From Rhodobacter sp. (GTDB lineage Bacteria; Pseudomonadota; Alphaproteobacteria; Rhodobacterales; Rhodobacteraceae): DNA of 64,000 nt. Position 1 is the first letter of the stretch. Each line of letters begins with the position of its first letter. Positions 42,789 to 51,461 of this stretch are shown piece by piece. The stretch covers positions 124,001 to 188,000 of the forward strand of contig JACKKG010000001.1 in assembly GCA_020637515.1 (NCBI GenBank), written 5' to 3'. A model generated the notes under the pieces. The model made no database searches. It was not told the DNA's origin and saw only the letters and a list, made by a program, of their open reading frames with translations. The position numbers and the translations under genes are program-made.

Positions 42789-43109
42789 TCAGTCCTCGCC
42801 CAGCACCACGCCGGCCGATACCCCGCCGACCGACAGGCGGTTGTCGTCGGGCAGGTTGCCGACCACCACGCTGACATCGAACCGGAACCGCAGCCCGTTG
42901 TCCGCCTCGTGCGAATAGGTCGTGGTATAGCGCCCCTCGTAAAGCGCCATCATCTGCCCGCCGGGGTGGGCCGGATCCTCGCGATAGGCGACCCCGAATC
43001 GCCCGCCGACGGAATAGCTGACATCGGCAAGGGCCGGCGCGCTGGCCAAAAGCAGGGCCAGCAAGCTCACGGGAATCGGGGGCGGGCAGGAACGCAATCG
43101 CATGGGCAA
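42789..43109 (-). CDS. Small exported porin-like protein (106 aa)
   Basis: The N-terminus MPMRLRSCPPPIPVSLLALLLASAPALA is a signal peptide. The mature part resembles only the first beta-strands of the two porins downstream-adjacent on this strand: GRFGVAY matches GRMGVEY, and EADNGLRF matches EADHGLSF. It ends after about 78 mature residues, too short for a barrel. It could be a degenerate porin fragment kept as a small protein or a periplasmic protein of its own. The frame is intact. Confidence 0.65.
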   Translation of the reverse strand: MPMRLRSCPPPIPVSLLALLLASAPALADVSYSVGGRFGVAYREDPAHPGGQMMALYEGRYTTTYSHEADNGLRFRFDVSVVVGNLPDDNRLSVGGVSAGVVLGED

Positions 43110-43178
43110 AGCCTAGCACCCGCGACCCGGCGGCGAAATCCCCGCCGCCAGTCATGAGCGGACCCCCGCGCATGACAA

Positions 43179-43200
43179 AGGCGGGCCCGGGGGCCCGCCT
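43179..43200 (-). terminator. Terminator after the first porin
   Basis: A 10-bp perfect stem AGGCGGGCCC/GGGCCCGCCT around a 2-base centre, read on the minus strand, is followed by TTTGTC. Confidence 0.65.
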
Positions 43201-43225
43201 GCGTCTCGCGTCCGATCCCGGCGGA

Positions 43226-44152
43226 TCAGAAGGTGAAGGACACGCCGACCGACGCCACCGTGGTGTTGGTCACGCCGCCGATGCGTTCCGCGCCGGCGGT
43301 CAGGGTCGCGCCGCCGCCCAGGCCATAGCCGTAGTTCAGGCCATAGGTGCCATCGCCGTTCACGCGCCCGACATAGGCGTAGAAATCGCCTCCGCCCAGG
43401 CCGACGTTGCCCGAGACCGACCAGTTGGTGATGCCGGCGCTGCGCGCGGCGATCGCGCCGACGCCCCAGGCGCCGCCGTCATAGTGGCCCGACAGGGTCC
43501 ACAGCGACGCGCCACCGGTCCAGCTGCCGACGAGGGTCTGCGTGGCATAGCCGGCCGCCACAGTGACCGCGCCAAAGCTGGACCGGACGCCGATTTCGGT
43601 CGCGGCGCCGCGGTCGTGCGACACCGCGATATTGGTGTTGCCGATCGAATAGGTGACCATCGCGCGCTGCGCCGGGGCCGCGCCGACCAGCGGCTCGACC
43701 TGCACCGCGGTGTCCAGCCCGGCCGAGTCGCCGCACCAGATGCCGCCTTCATAGCCGACCATGCAGCCGCCCAGCCAGCCGTGCGAGGCCCCGGCCGCGA
43801 CGATGGCGCCGTCCATGTTGCCAAAGGTCAGGCGCAGGCCGCTGGCCTCGACCCACACGCGCGAGCCCGAGAAGGTGCCGGTCTGGTTGCTGTTGAAGAT
43901 CACCGGCGTGCCGCCGCCCATCTGCATCCGCGCGCGGGTCCAGGCGCCGAAGCTCAGGCCATGGTCCGCTTCGATGGCGACGTTGAAGTCCAGCGTCAGG
44001 CGGTGTTCGATCTGATAGTTCGAACCACCCGCGATCCCGGCGCTGTTATACTCGACCCCCATACGGCCTTCGCCCGAGATGGTCAGCGCCTGGGCGTTGG
44101 CCAGCGTGGTCGAGGCAATGAGCGCGGTGGTGGCAAGAAGAAGCTTTTGCAT
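43226..44152 (-). CDS. Outer-membrane porin
   Basis: A 308-aa porin with signal peptide MQKLLLATTALIASTTLANA-Q and a terminal VSFTF ending in Phe, the outer-membrane insertion signal. Alternating beta-strand patterns run throughout (GRMGVEYNS, FNVAIEADHGLSF, SRVWVEASGLRLTFG). The two cysteines in GGCMVGYEGGIWCGDSAG are shared with its neighbour. It forms a general diffusion channel. It is a tandem paralogue of the following gene, which has a more biased codon use. Confidence 0.9.
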   Translation of the reverse strand: MQKLLLATTALIASTTLANAQALTISGEGRMGVEYNSAGIAGGSNYQIEHRLTLDFNVAIEADHGLSFGAWTRARMQMGGGTPVIFNSNQTGTFSGSRVWVEASGLRLTFGNMDGAIVAAGASHGWLGGCMVGYEGGIWCGDSAGLDTAVQVEPLVGAAPAQRAMVTYSIGNTNIAVSHDRGAATEIGVRSSFGAVTVAAGYATQTLVGSWTGGASLWTLSGHYDGGAWGVGAIAARSAGITNWSVSGNVGLGGGDFYAYVGRVNGDGTYGLNYGYGLGGGATLTAGAERIGGVTNTTVASVGVSFTF

Positions 44153-44491
44153 GGTGAACCTGTCTTGGCAAAGCATTGTGTCCCTGCCGCCATGTTGCTC
44201 AGGCCCGGGATCTTTCACAGGCCCCACGCGTTGCCGATTCGCCTTTCCGGCCACCCTGTTGCAGGCGCGCCATAGTTTCCGCGACCGGAGTCGCGAAACT
44301 GTCGCCCAGGGGTGCGAACTTACTGAAATTTGGCCAAAAAATCAGGCATCGCGCGCATGGTCGATGCCGGCGCCGGACCGCGTTCGCGCGAATCACTGCC
44401 CGGGCGGGCGCCCCGCCCATCCAGGGCCGGACCGTCAAAACGCAAAAGAGCGGGCCGAAGCCCGCTCTTCGCTGATTGACCCGAGGGTCTA
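44153..44491. other. Intergenic region between the two porins
   Basis: No gene is seen in these 339 bases. They contain the terminator of the upstream porin (44441-44469) and presumably the promoter of the 43226-44152 porin. Confidence 0.6.
44441..44469 (-). terminator. Terminator after the second porin
   Basis: AAGAGCGGGC pairs with GCCCGCTCTT; on the minus strand the loop is the very stable TTCG tetraloop and is followed by TTGCG and more T residues. This is a strong intrinsic terminator. Confidence 0.8.
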
Positions 44492-45523
44492 TCAGAACGT
44501 GAAGGCAACGCCGACCGAAGCCGTGGTCAGGTTCGCGGTGCCGCCGGTGCGCTCGGCACCGACCATCAGGGTGGCGCCGCCGCCCAGGCCGTAGCCGTAG
44601 TTCAGACCGTAGGTGCCGTTGCCCCAAGCGCGGCCAACATAGCCATACAGGTTGCCACCGCCGAGAGCGGCGCTAGCCGAAACCGAGTAGTTGGTGAAGC
44701 TGTTGTTCGGAGCAGCAGCCGAGGTCGTCACGCGAGCGACGAGCGCGCCAACGGTCCACGAACCGCCATTGTAACGGCCCGACAGAGCCAGGGTGCCGGT
44801 CGGACGAGCACCGCCCAGAGCGGCGATCGGCGCGTAGGGGCCAGCGGGAGCCGGAGCGGCGACCCAAACGGCCGAGCCGCTGTTGTTCGACCAACCCAGA
44901 GCGACGGTGAACGCGTCGAAGGTGCCGCGGATACCGATTTCGGTCGCGCCGCCACGATCGTGCGACAGGGCGAAGCGCATGTCACCCATGGTGTAGGTCA
45001 GCTGAGCGCGCTGGCCACCGGCAGCGCCGGTCGAAATGTTCAGGTGCGAAACCGACAGCAGGCCGGCCGAGTCACCGCACTGCTGGCCACCTTCGTAGCC
45101 GACGGCGCAGCCACCGAAGTAGCCCATCGCCACGCCGGCCGTCTGGATGGCGCCGTCCTGGTTACCGAAGGTCAGGCGCAGGCCGTTGGCTTCGACCCAA
45201 ACGCGCGAGCCCGAGAACACGCCGGTCTGGTTCGCGGCGAAAACGGCAGCAGCACCGCCACCCATCTGCATCCGGGCGCGGGTGAAGGCGCCGAACGACA
45301 GGCCGTGATCGGCTTCAACGGCGACGTTGAAGTTCAGGGTCAGGCGGTTTTCGATGCGATAGTTCGAACCGCCGTTCGACGACAGGCCGGTCACGGGCGA
45401 AATGAAGCCCATGCTGTCATACTGAATGCCCATACGGCCTTCACCGGTGATCGACACCGCTTGCGCATTGGCGATGCCCGCCGACAGGACCAGAGCGGTC
45501 GAAGCGAGAAGAATCTTCTTCAT
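44492..45523 (-). CDS. Outer-membrane porin (tandem paralogue)
   Basis: A 343-aa porin starting MKKILLASTALVLSAGIANA-Q with a good AGGG site. It is closely similar to the preceding porin across GEGRMGIQYDS, EADHGLSFGAFTRARMQ, and the GGC...CGDSAGL loop, and ends VGVAFTF. It carries longer extracellular loops near WVAAPAPAGPYAPIAALGG. Codons look more optimised than its neighbour, consistent with high expression as a major porin. Confidence 0.92.
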   Translation of the reverse strand: MKKILLASTALVLSAGIANAQAVSITGEGRMGIQYDSMGFISPVTGLSSNGGSNYRIENRLTLNFNVAVEADHGLSFGAFTRARMQMGGGAAAVFAANQTGVFSGSRVWVEANGLRLTFGNQDGAIQTAGVAMGYFGGCAVGYEGGQQCGDSAGLLSVSHLNISTGAAGGQRAQLTYTMGDMRFALSHDRGGATEIGIRGTFDAFTVALGWSNNSGSAVWVAAPAPAGPYAPIAALGGARPTGTLALSGRYNGGSWTVGALVARVTTSAAAPNNSFTNYSVSASAALGGGNLYGYVGRAWGNGTYGLNYGYGLGGGATLMVGAERTGGTANLTTASVGVAFTF

Positions 45524-46029
45524 GGTTTCCCTCGTTGACTAAAATCATGCCCAGCTTGTCAGCAAGTTGGGTCACAGCCTGTTTCGTTCTTGCCGCTTCA
45601 TTAAACAACCGCGAACCTCCAAAGCCGCGGAAACAATCTCCGGGGTGATGCAAAAAAGCCATATTGCTGCCCCGGAACCCTTTGCCTGGCCCGGCGAACC
45701 CCCGCCGATACCCTGAAAACTGGCTGAAAATGGCCTTGATCGGCGGGTTTCAACCGCTTTGCGTCGCAGCCCCTATCGCGCGCCCGCACGGGCGCGACAC
45801 GCGCGATTCCCTGTTAACACCGGCGGCCGGCGGCGGGGCCGTGCCCTCGGCGCCGGGGCCCGCCGAGGCGACCCGGCGATGCGGGTTTCGGGCCGGAGCC
45901 GGCGGCGCACCGCCGGCGGTCCGCAAATTGCTTGTTCGCGCCGCGCCCCTCGGATAGACAGAACCGCGTTCGGAACGGCGTGCGCCCGCGCGCCACCGTG
46001 AGAAACCGCGATCTGGGGTGGAAGAACGG
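45524..46029. other. Divergent regulatory gap between porin and DUF3576 genes
   Basis: No gene is seen in these 506 bases. They hold the promoters of the divergent genes and a small GC hairpin at 45779-45796 (8-bp stem, loop CA). No operator pattern was recognised. Confidence 0.6.
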
Positions 46030-46536
46030 ATGGCTGGAAAATCGGCGGCGATGACGATGCTGGCGCTGTGCGGCGCGCTGACCCTGTCGGGGTGCGGTGG
46101 CTGGCGGCCCTTTGGCAACGGGCCCGACGCGGGCGACCGCGCGACCGCGCGTGAGGAATCGCTGAACCAGCGCCAGGCCGACACCGGATCGACCGCGTCG
46201 ATCTGGGACCTGTTTTCGAATCGGCAGGACCCTTCGACGCAGATTTCGGTGAACCGCTACCTGTGGACCGCCTCGCTCGAGGTGCTGGACTTCCTGCCCG
46301 TGGACACGGTCGATCCCTTCTCTGGGGTCATCACGACCGGCTTCGGCACGCCCCCCGGTGGCGGGCGGCCCTATCGCGCGACCATCGCGGTGACCGACGC
46401 GGCGCTGGACGCGCGGTCGCTCAACGTCGCGCTGATCACCCGCAACGGACCGGCCAGCGACGAGACCGTGCGCGCGGTCGAGAACGCGATTCTGACCCGC
46501 GCGCGCCAGATCCGCATCCGCGAACTGGGGCTGTAA
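46030..46536 (+). CDS. DUF3576 domain lipoprotein
   Basis: A 168-aa protein (MAGKSAAMTMLALCGALTLSGCGGWRPFG) with a lipobox-like LSGC and DUF3576 features such as VNRYLWTASLEVLDFLP and a DTVDPFSGVITTGF segment. It is widespread in alphaproteobacteria near leuS and its function is unknown. A GTG at 46018 would add four residues. It is followed by its own terminator before leuS. Confidence 0.85.
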   Translation: MAGKSAAMTMLALCGALTLSGCGGWRPFGNGPDAGDRATAREESLNQRQADTGSTASIWDLFSNRQDPSTQISVNRYLWTASLEVLDFLPVDTVDPFSGVITTGFGTPPGGGRPYRATIAVTDAALDARSLNVALITRNGPASDETVRAVENAILTRARQIRIRELGL

Positions 46537-46592
46537 GCCGACTGCGGCGATTCGGCGGGCTGGAATCCCCGCCGCGCCGCCTGTAAGACAAC

Positions 46593-46617
46593 GCCGGGCG
46601 CCCTCGCCCGGCTTTTT
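46593..46617 (+). terminator. Terminator between DUF3576 and leuS
   Basis: An 8-bp stem GCCGGGCG/CGCCCGGC with loop CCCT is followed by TTTTTC. Confidence 0.75.
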
Positions 46618-46635
46618 CATTTGCAGGGAATACGC

Positions 46636-49194
46636 ATGTCCTCCGATGCCCGCTATCAGCCGCAAGAGATCGAGCCCCGCTGGCAGGCCGCCTGGGATGC
46701 CGAGGGGTGCTTCACCGCCCGCATGGACCCGGCGCGTCCGAAATATTACGTGCTGGAGATGTTCCCCTATCCGTCGGGGCGCATCCACATCGGGCATGTG
46801 CGCAACTACACCATGGGCGACGTCGTCGCGCGCTACAAGAAAGCGCAGGGTTTCAGCGTCTTGCATCCGATGGGCTGGGACGCCTTCGGGATGCCCGCGG
46901 AAAACGCGGCAATGGCCGAGGGCGGCCACCCGGGCACCTGGACCTACAACAACATCCAGGTGATGAAGGGGCAGATGAAGCCCCTGGGCCTGTCCATCGA
47001 CTGGTCGCGCGAATTCGCGACCTGCGATCCCGAATACTATGGTCAGCAGCAGGCGCTGTTCCTGGACATGATGCAGGCCGGCCTGGTCTATCGCAAGAAC
47101 GCGGTCGTGAACTGGGACCCGGTGGACATGACCGTTCTGGCCAACGAACAGGTGATCGACGGCAAGGGCTGGCGGTCCGGCGCCGAGGTCGAGCGCCGCG
47201 AACTGACGCAGTGGTTCTTCAAGATCAGCGACTATTCGGCCGAACTGCTGGACGCCATCGACGGGCTCAAGGACTGGCCCGAAAAGGTGCGCCTGATGCA
47301 GGCGAACTGGATCGGCAAGTCGCGCGGGCTGCAATTCTCGTTCCAGCGCGCCGACGGCCAGGGCGCGATCGAGGTCTACACCACGCGCCCCGACACCCTG
47401 CTGGGCGCGAGTTTCGTCGGTATCTCGGCCGACCATCCGCTGGCGCGCGACCTGGCCGCGACCAACCCCGCATTGCAGGCGTTCCGCGAGGAATGCGCCA
47501 AGGGTGGCACCACCGCCGAGGCGCTGGAAACCGCCGAGAAGCGGGGCTTCGACACCGGGCTGACGGTCCGCCATCCCTTTGATCCCGATTGGGAACTGCC
47601 CGTCTGGGTGGCGAATTTCATCCTGATGGACTACGGCACCGGCGCCATTTTCGGCTGCCCTGGCCATGACCAGCGCGACCACGATTTCGCGCGCAAATAC
47701 GGTCTGCCGATCCTGGACACGTTTTTGCCCGTGGCGCAGGACTGGGATATCCAGGCCGCGCCCTATGTCCCGATGAAATCCGAAAAGGTCCGCTGGACCC
47801 GCGCTTTTGGCTGGCCCGGGGATGCCTCGGCCGACGACGCCATCGCCGCCGCCATCGCGGAATGCGAATCGCGGGGCCTGGGCCAGGGCGTGACCAAATT
47901 CCGCCTGCGGGACTGGGGCCTGTCGCGGCAACGCTACTGGGGCTGCCCGATCCCCGTGGTGCATTGCGATGCCTGCGGCGTGGTCCCCGAGAAAAAGGAA
48001 AACCTGCCGGTCCGCCTGCCCGAGGACGTCAGCTTCGACAAGCCCGGCAACCCTCTGGACCGCCACCCCACCTGGCGCGACTGCCCCTGCCCGTCCTGCG
48101 GCGCGCCGGCCCGGCGGGAAACCGACACGATGGACACGTTCGTCGATTCGTCTTGGTATTTCGCGCGCTTCACCGCGCCCCATGCCGCCGCGCCGACCGA
48201 CCTGGCTGAGGCCGACTACTGGATGAACGTGGACCAGTATATCGGCGGCATCGAACACGCGATCCTGCACCTGCTCTATTCGCGCTTTTTCGCGCGCGCG
48301 ATGCACCGGACGGGCCACCTGCCCGCAAAATCCATCGAGCCGTTCAACGCGCTGTTCACGCAAGGGATGGTGACGCACGCGATCTTCCAGACCCGCGACG
48401 ACAAGGGCCGCGCGGTCTATCACTTCCCCGAGGAGGTCGAACTGCGCGACGGCAAGGGCTATCTGGCCGACGGCACCGAGGTCGAGATCGTCCCCTCGGC
48501 CAAGATGTCGAAATCGAAACGCAACGTGGTCGATCCGGTGGCGATCATCGAACAGTTCGGCGCCGACACCGCGCGCTGGTTCGTGATGAGCGATTCGCCG
48601 CCTGAACGCGATGTCGAATGGACCGCCGCCGGCGCCGAGGCCACCCACAAGCACCTCGCCCGGGTCTGGTCGCTGGGTGAACGCATCGGCGCCCTTGCCG
48701 CGGATCACGCCGGCGAGGGGGACGAGGATCTGGCCCGTGCCATGCACCGCGCGATTGCCGACGTCACCGCGACCATCGAAGGGTTCGCCTTCAACAAGGC
48801 GATTGCCAAGTTGTTCGAGTTCACGAACGCGCTGAGCCGGTCCAGGGCCTCGGCCCGGGCACAGAAAGAGGCCGGCCGCGTGCTGGCCCAGCTCATGGCG
48901 CCGATGACCCCCCACCTGGCCGAGGACCTCTGGCACCGGCTGGGGGGCGACGGGCTGGTAACGCTGGCGCCTTGGCCGAAGGCCGACCCCGCGATGCTGG
49001 TCGAGGACACCGTGACGCTGGCCGTGCAGTTCAACGGCAAGCGCCGCACCGAGATCACCGTGCCCAGGGACGCCAGCAAGGAAGAGGTTGAAAAAGCCGC
49101 GCTGGCCGACGAAGCTGTGATTCGCGGGCTGGCGGGTGTCACGCCCAAGAAGGTGATCGTGGTTCCGGGGCGGATCGTGAATGTGGTTGTCTGA
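46636..49194 (+). CDS. leuS: Leucyl-tRNA synthetase
   Basis: An 852-aa class Ia synthetase from ATG 46636. HIGH is at residues 51-54 and KMSKS begins at about 623. The CP1 editing domain (about 220-410), zinc-type cysteines (HCDACGVV...CPSCGAP) and the anticodon-binding C-terminal domain are in order. It charges tRNA-Leu and edits mischarged species. Its end overlaps lptE by 14 bp. Confidence 0.97.
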   Translation: MSSDARYQPQEIEPRWQAAWDAEGCFTARMDPARPKYYVLEMFPYPSGRIHIGHVRNYTMGDVVARYKKAQGFSVLHPMGWDAFGMPAENAAMAEGGHPGTWTYNNIQVMKGQMKPLGLSIDWSREFATCDPEYYGQQQALFLDMMQAGLVYRKNAVVNWDPVDMTVLANEQVIDGKGWRSGAEVERRELTQWFFKISDYSAELLDAIDGLKDWPEKVRLMQANWIGKSRGLQFSFQRADGQGAIEVYTTRPDTLLGASFVGISADHPLARDLAATNPALQAFREECAKGGTTAEALETAEKRGFDTGLTVRHPFDPDWELPVWVANFILMDYGTGAIFGCPGHDQRDHDFARKYGLPILDTFLPVAQDWDIQAAPYVPMKSEKVRWTRAFGWPGDASADDAIAAAIAECESRGLGQGVTKFRLRDWGLSRQRYWGCPIPVVHCDACGVVPEKKENLPVRLPEDVSFDKPGNPLDRHPTWRDCPCPSCGAPARRETDTMDTFVDSSWYFARFTAPHAAAPTDLAEADYWMNVDQYIGGIEHAILHLLYSRFFARAMHRTGHLPAKSIEPFNALFTQGMVTHAIFQTRDDKGRAVYHFPEEVELRDGKGYLADGTEVEIVPSAKMSKSKRNVVDPVAIIEQFGADTARWFVMSDSPPERDVEWTAAGAEATHKHLARVWSLGERIGALAADHAGEGDEDLARAMHRAIADVTATIEGFAFNKAIAKLFEFTNALSRSRASARAQKEAGRVLAQLMAPMTPHLAEDLWHRLGGDGLVTLAPWPKADPAMLVEDTVTLAVQFNGKRRTEITVPRDASKEEVEKAALADEAVIRGLAGVTPKKVIVVPGRIVNVVV

Positions 49195-49672
49195 CCGACG
49201 CGGATTTCTGACGGCGCTGGGGGCCTTTGGTCTGGCAGGCTGCGGCTTTCGCCCGGTCTATGGCGAGGGCGGCGCGGGCCGCGCCCTCAGGGGGGCGATT
49301 CGCGCCGACGATCCTGTCAGCCGCGCCGATTTCGATTTCGTCGCGGCGTTCGAGGATCTCCTCGGCCGCCCGGTGCAGCCCCGTTATGCGCTGGCCTATA
49401 CCATCGCCACGCGCGAGATCGGCGGCGGCGTGGTGCAGAATTTCGGCGCCACCCGGGTGCAGGTCTTTGGCACGCTCGATTTCACGGTGACGGACCCGGG
49501 CAGCGGGTCCACGCTGGCCTCGGGTCGGGTTGAGGGGAATACCGTCTATTCCACCACCGGCACCCAACTGGCCAGTCATACCGCGCAAGAGGACGCGCAG
49601 CTGCGCCTGATGCGGATGCTTGCCGATTCGCTGGTCACGCGGCTTTACACCGAGCCGGGCCTCGCCTCGTGA
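49181..49672 (+). CDS. lptE: LPS assembly lipoprotein LptE
   Basis: A 163-aa protein with a signal sequence and lipobox LAGC (MWLSDRRGFLTALGAFGLAGCGFRPVYG). The GFRPVYG after the lipidated Cys is typical of alphaproteobacterial LptE. It plugs the LptD barrel for lipopolysaccharide insertion into the outer membrane. The start lies within leuS and the end overlaps holA (GTGA). Confidence 0.88.
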   Translation: MWLSDRRGFLTALGAFGLAGCGFRPVYGEGGAGRALRGAIRADDPVSRADFDFVAAFEDLLGRPVQPRYALAYTIATREIGGGVVQNFGATRVQVFGTLDFTVTDPGSGSTLASGRVEGNTVYSTTGTQLASHTAQEDAQLRLMRMLADSLVTRLYTEPGLAS

Positions 49673-50694
49673 AACTGTCGCCCCGGGATGCCGCGGGTTT
49701 CCTGAACCGGCCCGATCCGCGCTGCCCGGCCCTGCTGATCTATGGCGCCGACGCGATGCGCGTGGCCGAACGCCGGACCAAGGTGATCGCCGCCCGGATC
49801 GGCCCCCAGGGCGAGGGCGAGATGCGGTTGACGCGGATGCCCGGCGCCGACCTGCGCAAGGACGCCGCGGCCGCGCTGGACGCGGTCAAGGCGCAGGGCT
49901 TTTTCCCGGGTCCCCGCGCCGTGCTGATCGACGAAGCGACCGATGCGGCCACGGATGCGCTGAAGGCCGTGCTGGCCGATTGGGCCGAGGGCGACGCGCT
50001 GCTGGTGGCGACCGCCGGGGCGCTGACCCCCGGATCGAAGCTGCGCAAACTGTTCGAAGCGGACCGCCGCGCCTATGTGCTGGCCGTCTACGACGACCCG
50101 CCCGGCCGCGACGAGATCGAGGCGATGCTGCGCGCCGAGGGGCTGGAGGGCGCCCCCCCCGAGGCCATGCGCGACCTTGTGGCGCTGGCGCAAACCATCG
50201 AGCCCGGGGATTTCCGCCAGACCCTGACACGCATCGCGCTCTACAAGCTGAACGACCCCCAGCCGCTGACCCCGGCCGAAATCGCCATGCTGGCACCGCA
50301 AAGCACCGAGGCCGGCATCGACGACATCCTGAACGCGCTGGCCGAGGGGCGCATGGCCGATCTGTCGCCCTTGCTCGCGCGGCTGGCGGCGCAGGGTGTG
50401 CAACCCGTCGCCGTGGTCATCGGCGCCGCGCGCCATTTCCGCACGCTGCACGCGCTGGTCAGCGCGCCCGGCGGCCCGTCGCAGGGCCTCCAGGCGCTGC
50501 GACCGCCGGTGTTCGGCCCACGCCGCGACAGGTTGCTGAAACAGGCCCAGAACTGGACCCTTCCCCGGGTGGAAGAGGCGCTGCGCGATCTCATCGCCAC
50601 CGACATGGCCCTGCGATCGAGCACCCGCGCCCCAACGCGCGCGCTGGCCGAACGCGCGCTGATCCGTCTGGCGCGGCTGGCCGGGCGGCGCTGA
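49669..50694 (+). CDS. holA: DNA polymerase III subunit delta
   Basis: A 341-aa protein starting at GTG 49669 (MKLSPRDAAGFLNRPDPRCP...). LIYGADAMRVAERR and the RLTRMPGADLRKD segment are typical of delta, followed by a helical collar domain at about 215-335. Delta opens the sliding clamp within the clamp loader. It completes the leuS-lptE-holA unit, which is an order common in alphaproteobacteria. Confidence 0.9.
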   Translation: MKLSPRDAAGFLNRPDPRCPALLIYGADAMRVAERRTKVIAARIGPQGEGEMRLTRMPGADLRKDAAAALDAVKAQGFFPGPRAVLIDEATDAATDALKAVLADWAEGDALLVATAGALTPGSKLRKLFEADRRAYVLAVYDDPPGRDEIEAMLRAEGLEGAPPEAMRDLVALAQTIEPGDFRQTLTRIALYKLNDPQPLTPAEIAMLAPQSTEAGIDDILNALAEGRMADLSPLLARLAAQGVQPVAVVIGAARHFRTLHALVSAPGGPSQGLQALRPPVFGPRRDRLLKQAQNWTLPRVEEALRDLIATDMALRSSTRAPTRALAERALIRLARLAGRR

Positions 50695-50858
50695 CCCCAG
50701 GGCGTGGGTCCGGCACGATCCCGGGCCTTGGTCCGGCGTGAGGAATGCCGCGCGACGATGATGTCGCTGACCCGAACTTCGTGCCGCGCGCCGGTCCGGC
50801 GCTTGATCTGCCCCCGGAGCCGTGTCTTGATGCGCGCGAAACGAACGGGAGGGAACCC

Positions 50859-51455
50859 ATGTCCAACTATACGCTGATCGGATCCGCCAGCACCCGCGCC
50901 GGACGCGCGCTCTGGATGCTCGAGGAACTGGGCGTGCCTTATGAACATCTGGGCGTGAAACCCCATGCCGAAGACGTGACCCGCCATTATCCGCGCGGCA
51001 AGGTGCCGGTGCTGCTGGTCGATGGCGAGCCGATCACCGATTCGGCGGCGATCATCCAGTATCTGGCCGATGCCCACGGACGTTTCACCCAACCCGCCGG
51101 CACGCTGGCGCGCGCGCGCCAGGATGCGCTGACGCAATGCGTGCTGGACGAGTTCGACTCGGTGCTGTGGACTGCCGCGCGCCATTCGTTCATCCTGCCG
51201 CCGGAACGGCGCGTCGATGGCGTCAAGGACTCGCTGCGCTGGGAATTTTCGGTGAACCAGGCCAGTTTCGTCAAGCGCATGGACGGCAACGAATTCGCCG
51301 CCGGCGACAGCTTTTCCGTGACCGACATCCTGCTGGCGCATTGCCTGCTTTGGGCCCGCGCCGCCAAGTTCGAGATCACCGAACCCGTGCTGGCTGACTA
51401 TTTCGCGCGCATGACCGCCCGCCCGGCCTTCAAGCGGGCGATGGCCAAGGGCTGA
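50859..51455 (+). CDS. Glutathione S-transferase family protein
   Basis: A 198-aa protein from ATG 50859 with GGGAGG seven bases upstream. The N-terminal thioredoxin-like domain shows SASTRAGRALWMLEELGVPYE, GKVPVLLVDG and the glutathione-binding ITDSAAIIQYLAD. The helical C-terminal domain follows (about 85-195). GSTs conjugate or reduce electrophiles with glutathione; the substrate is not evident. It ends 6 bp from the convergent tamB gene. Confidence 0.87.
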   Translation: MSNYTLIGSASTRAGRALWMLEELGVPYEHLGVKPHAEDVTRHYPRGKVPVLLVDGEPITDSAAIIQYLADAHGRFTQPAGTLARARQDALTQCVLDEFDSVLWTAARHSFILPPERRVDGVKDSLRWEFSVNQASFVKRMDGNEFAAGDSFSVTDILLAHCLLWARAAKFEITEPVLADYFARMTARPAFKRAMAKG

Positions 51456-51461
51456 GCGGCC

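Noticed and set aside
45814..48936. A 1040-aa open frame on the minus strand
   Set aside because: It lies opposite leuS and DUF3576 and has no recognisable domain, so it is a frame shadow.
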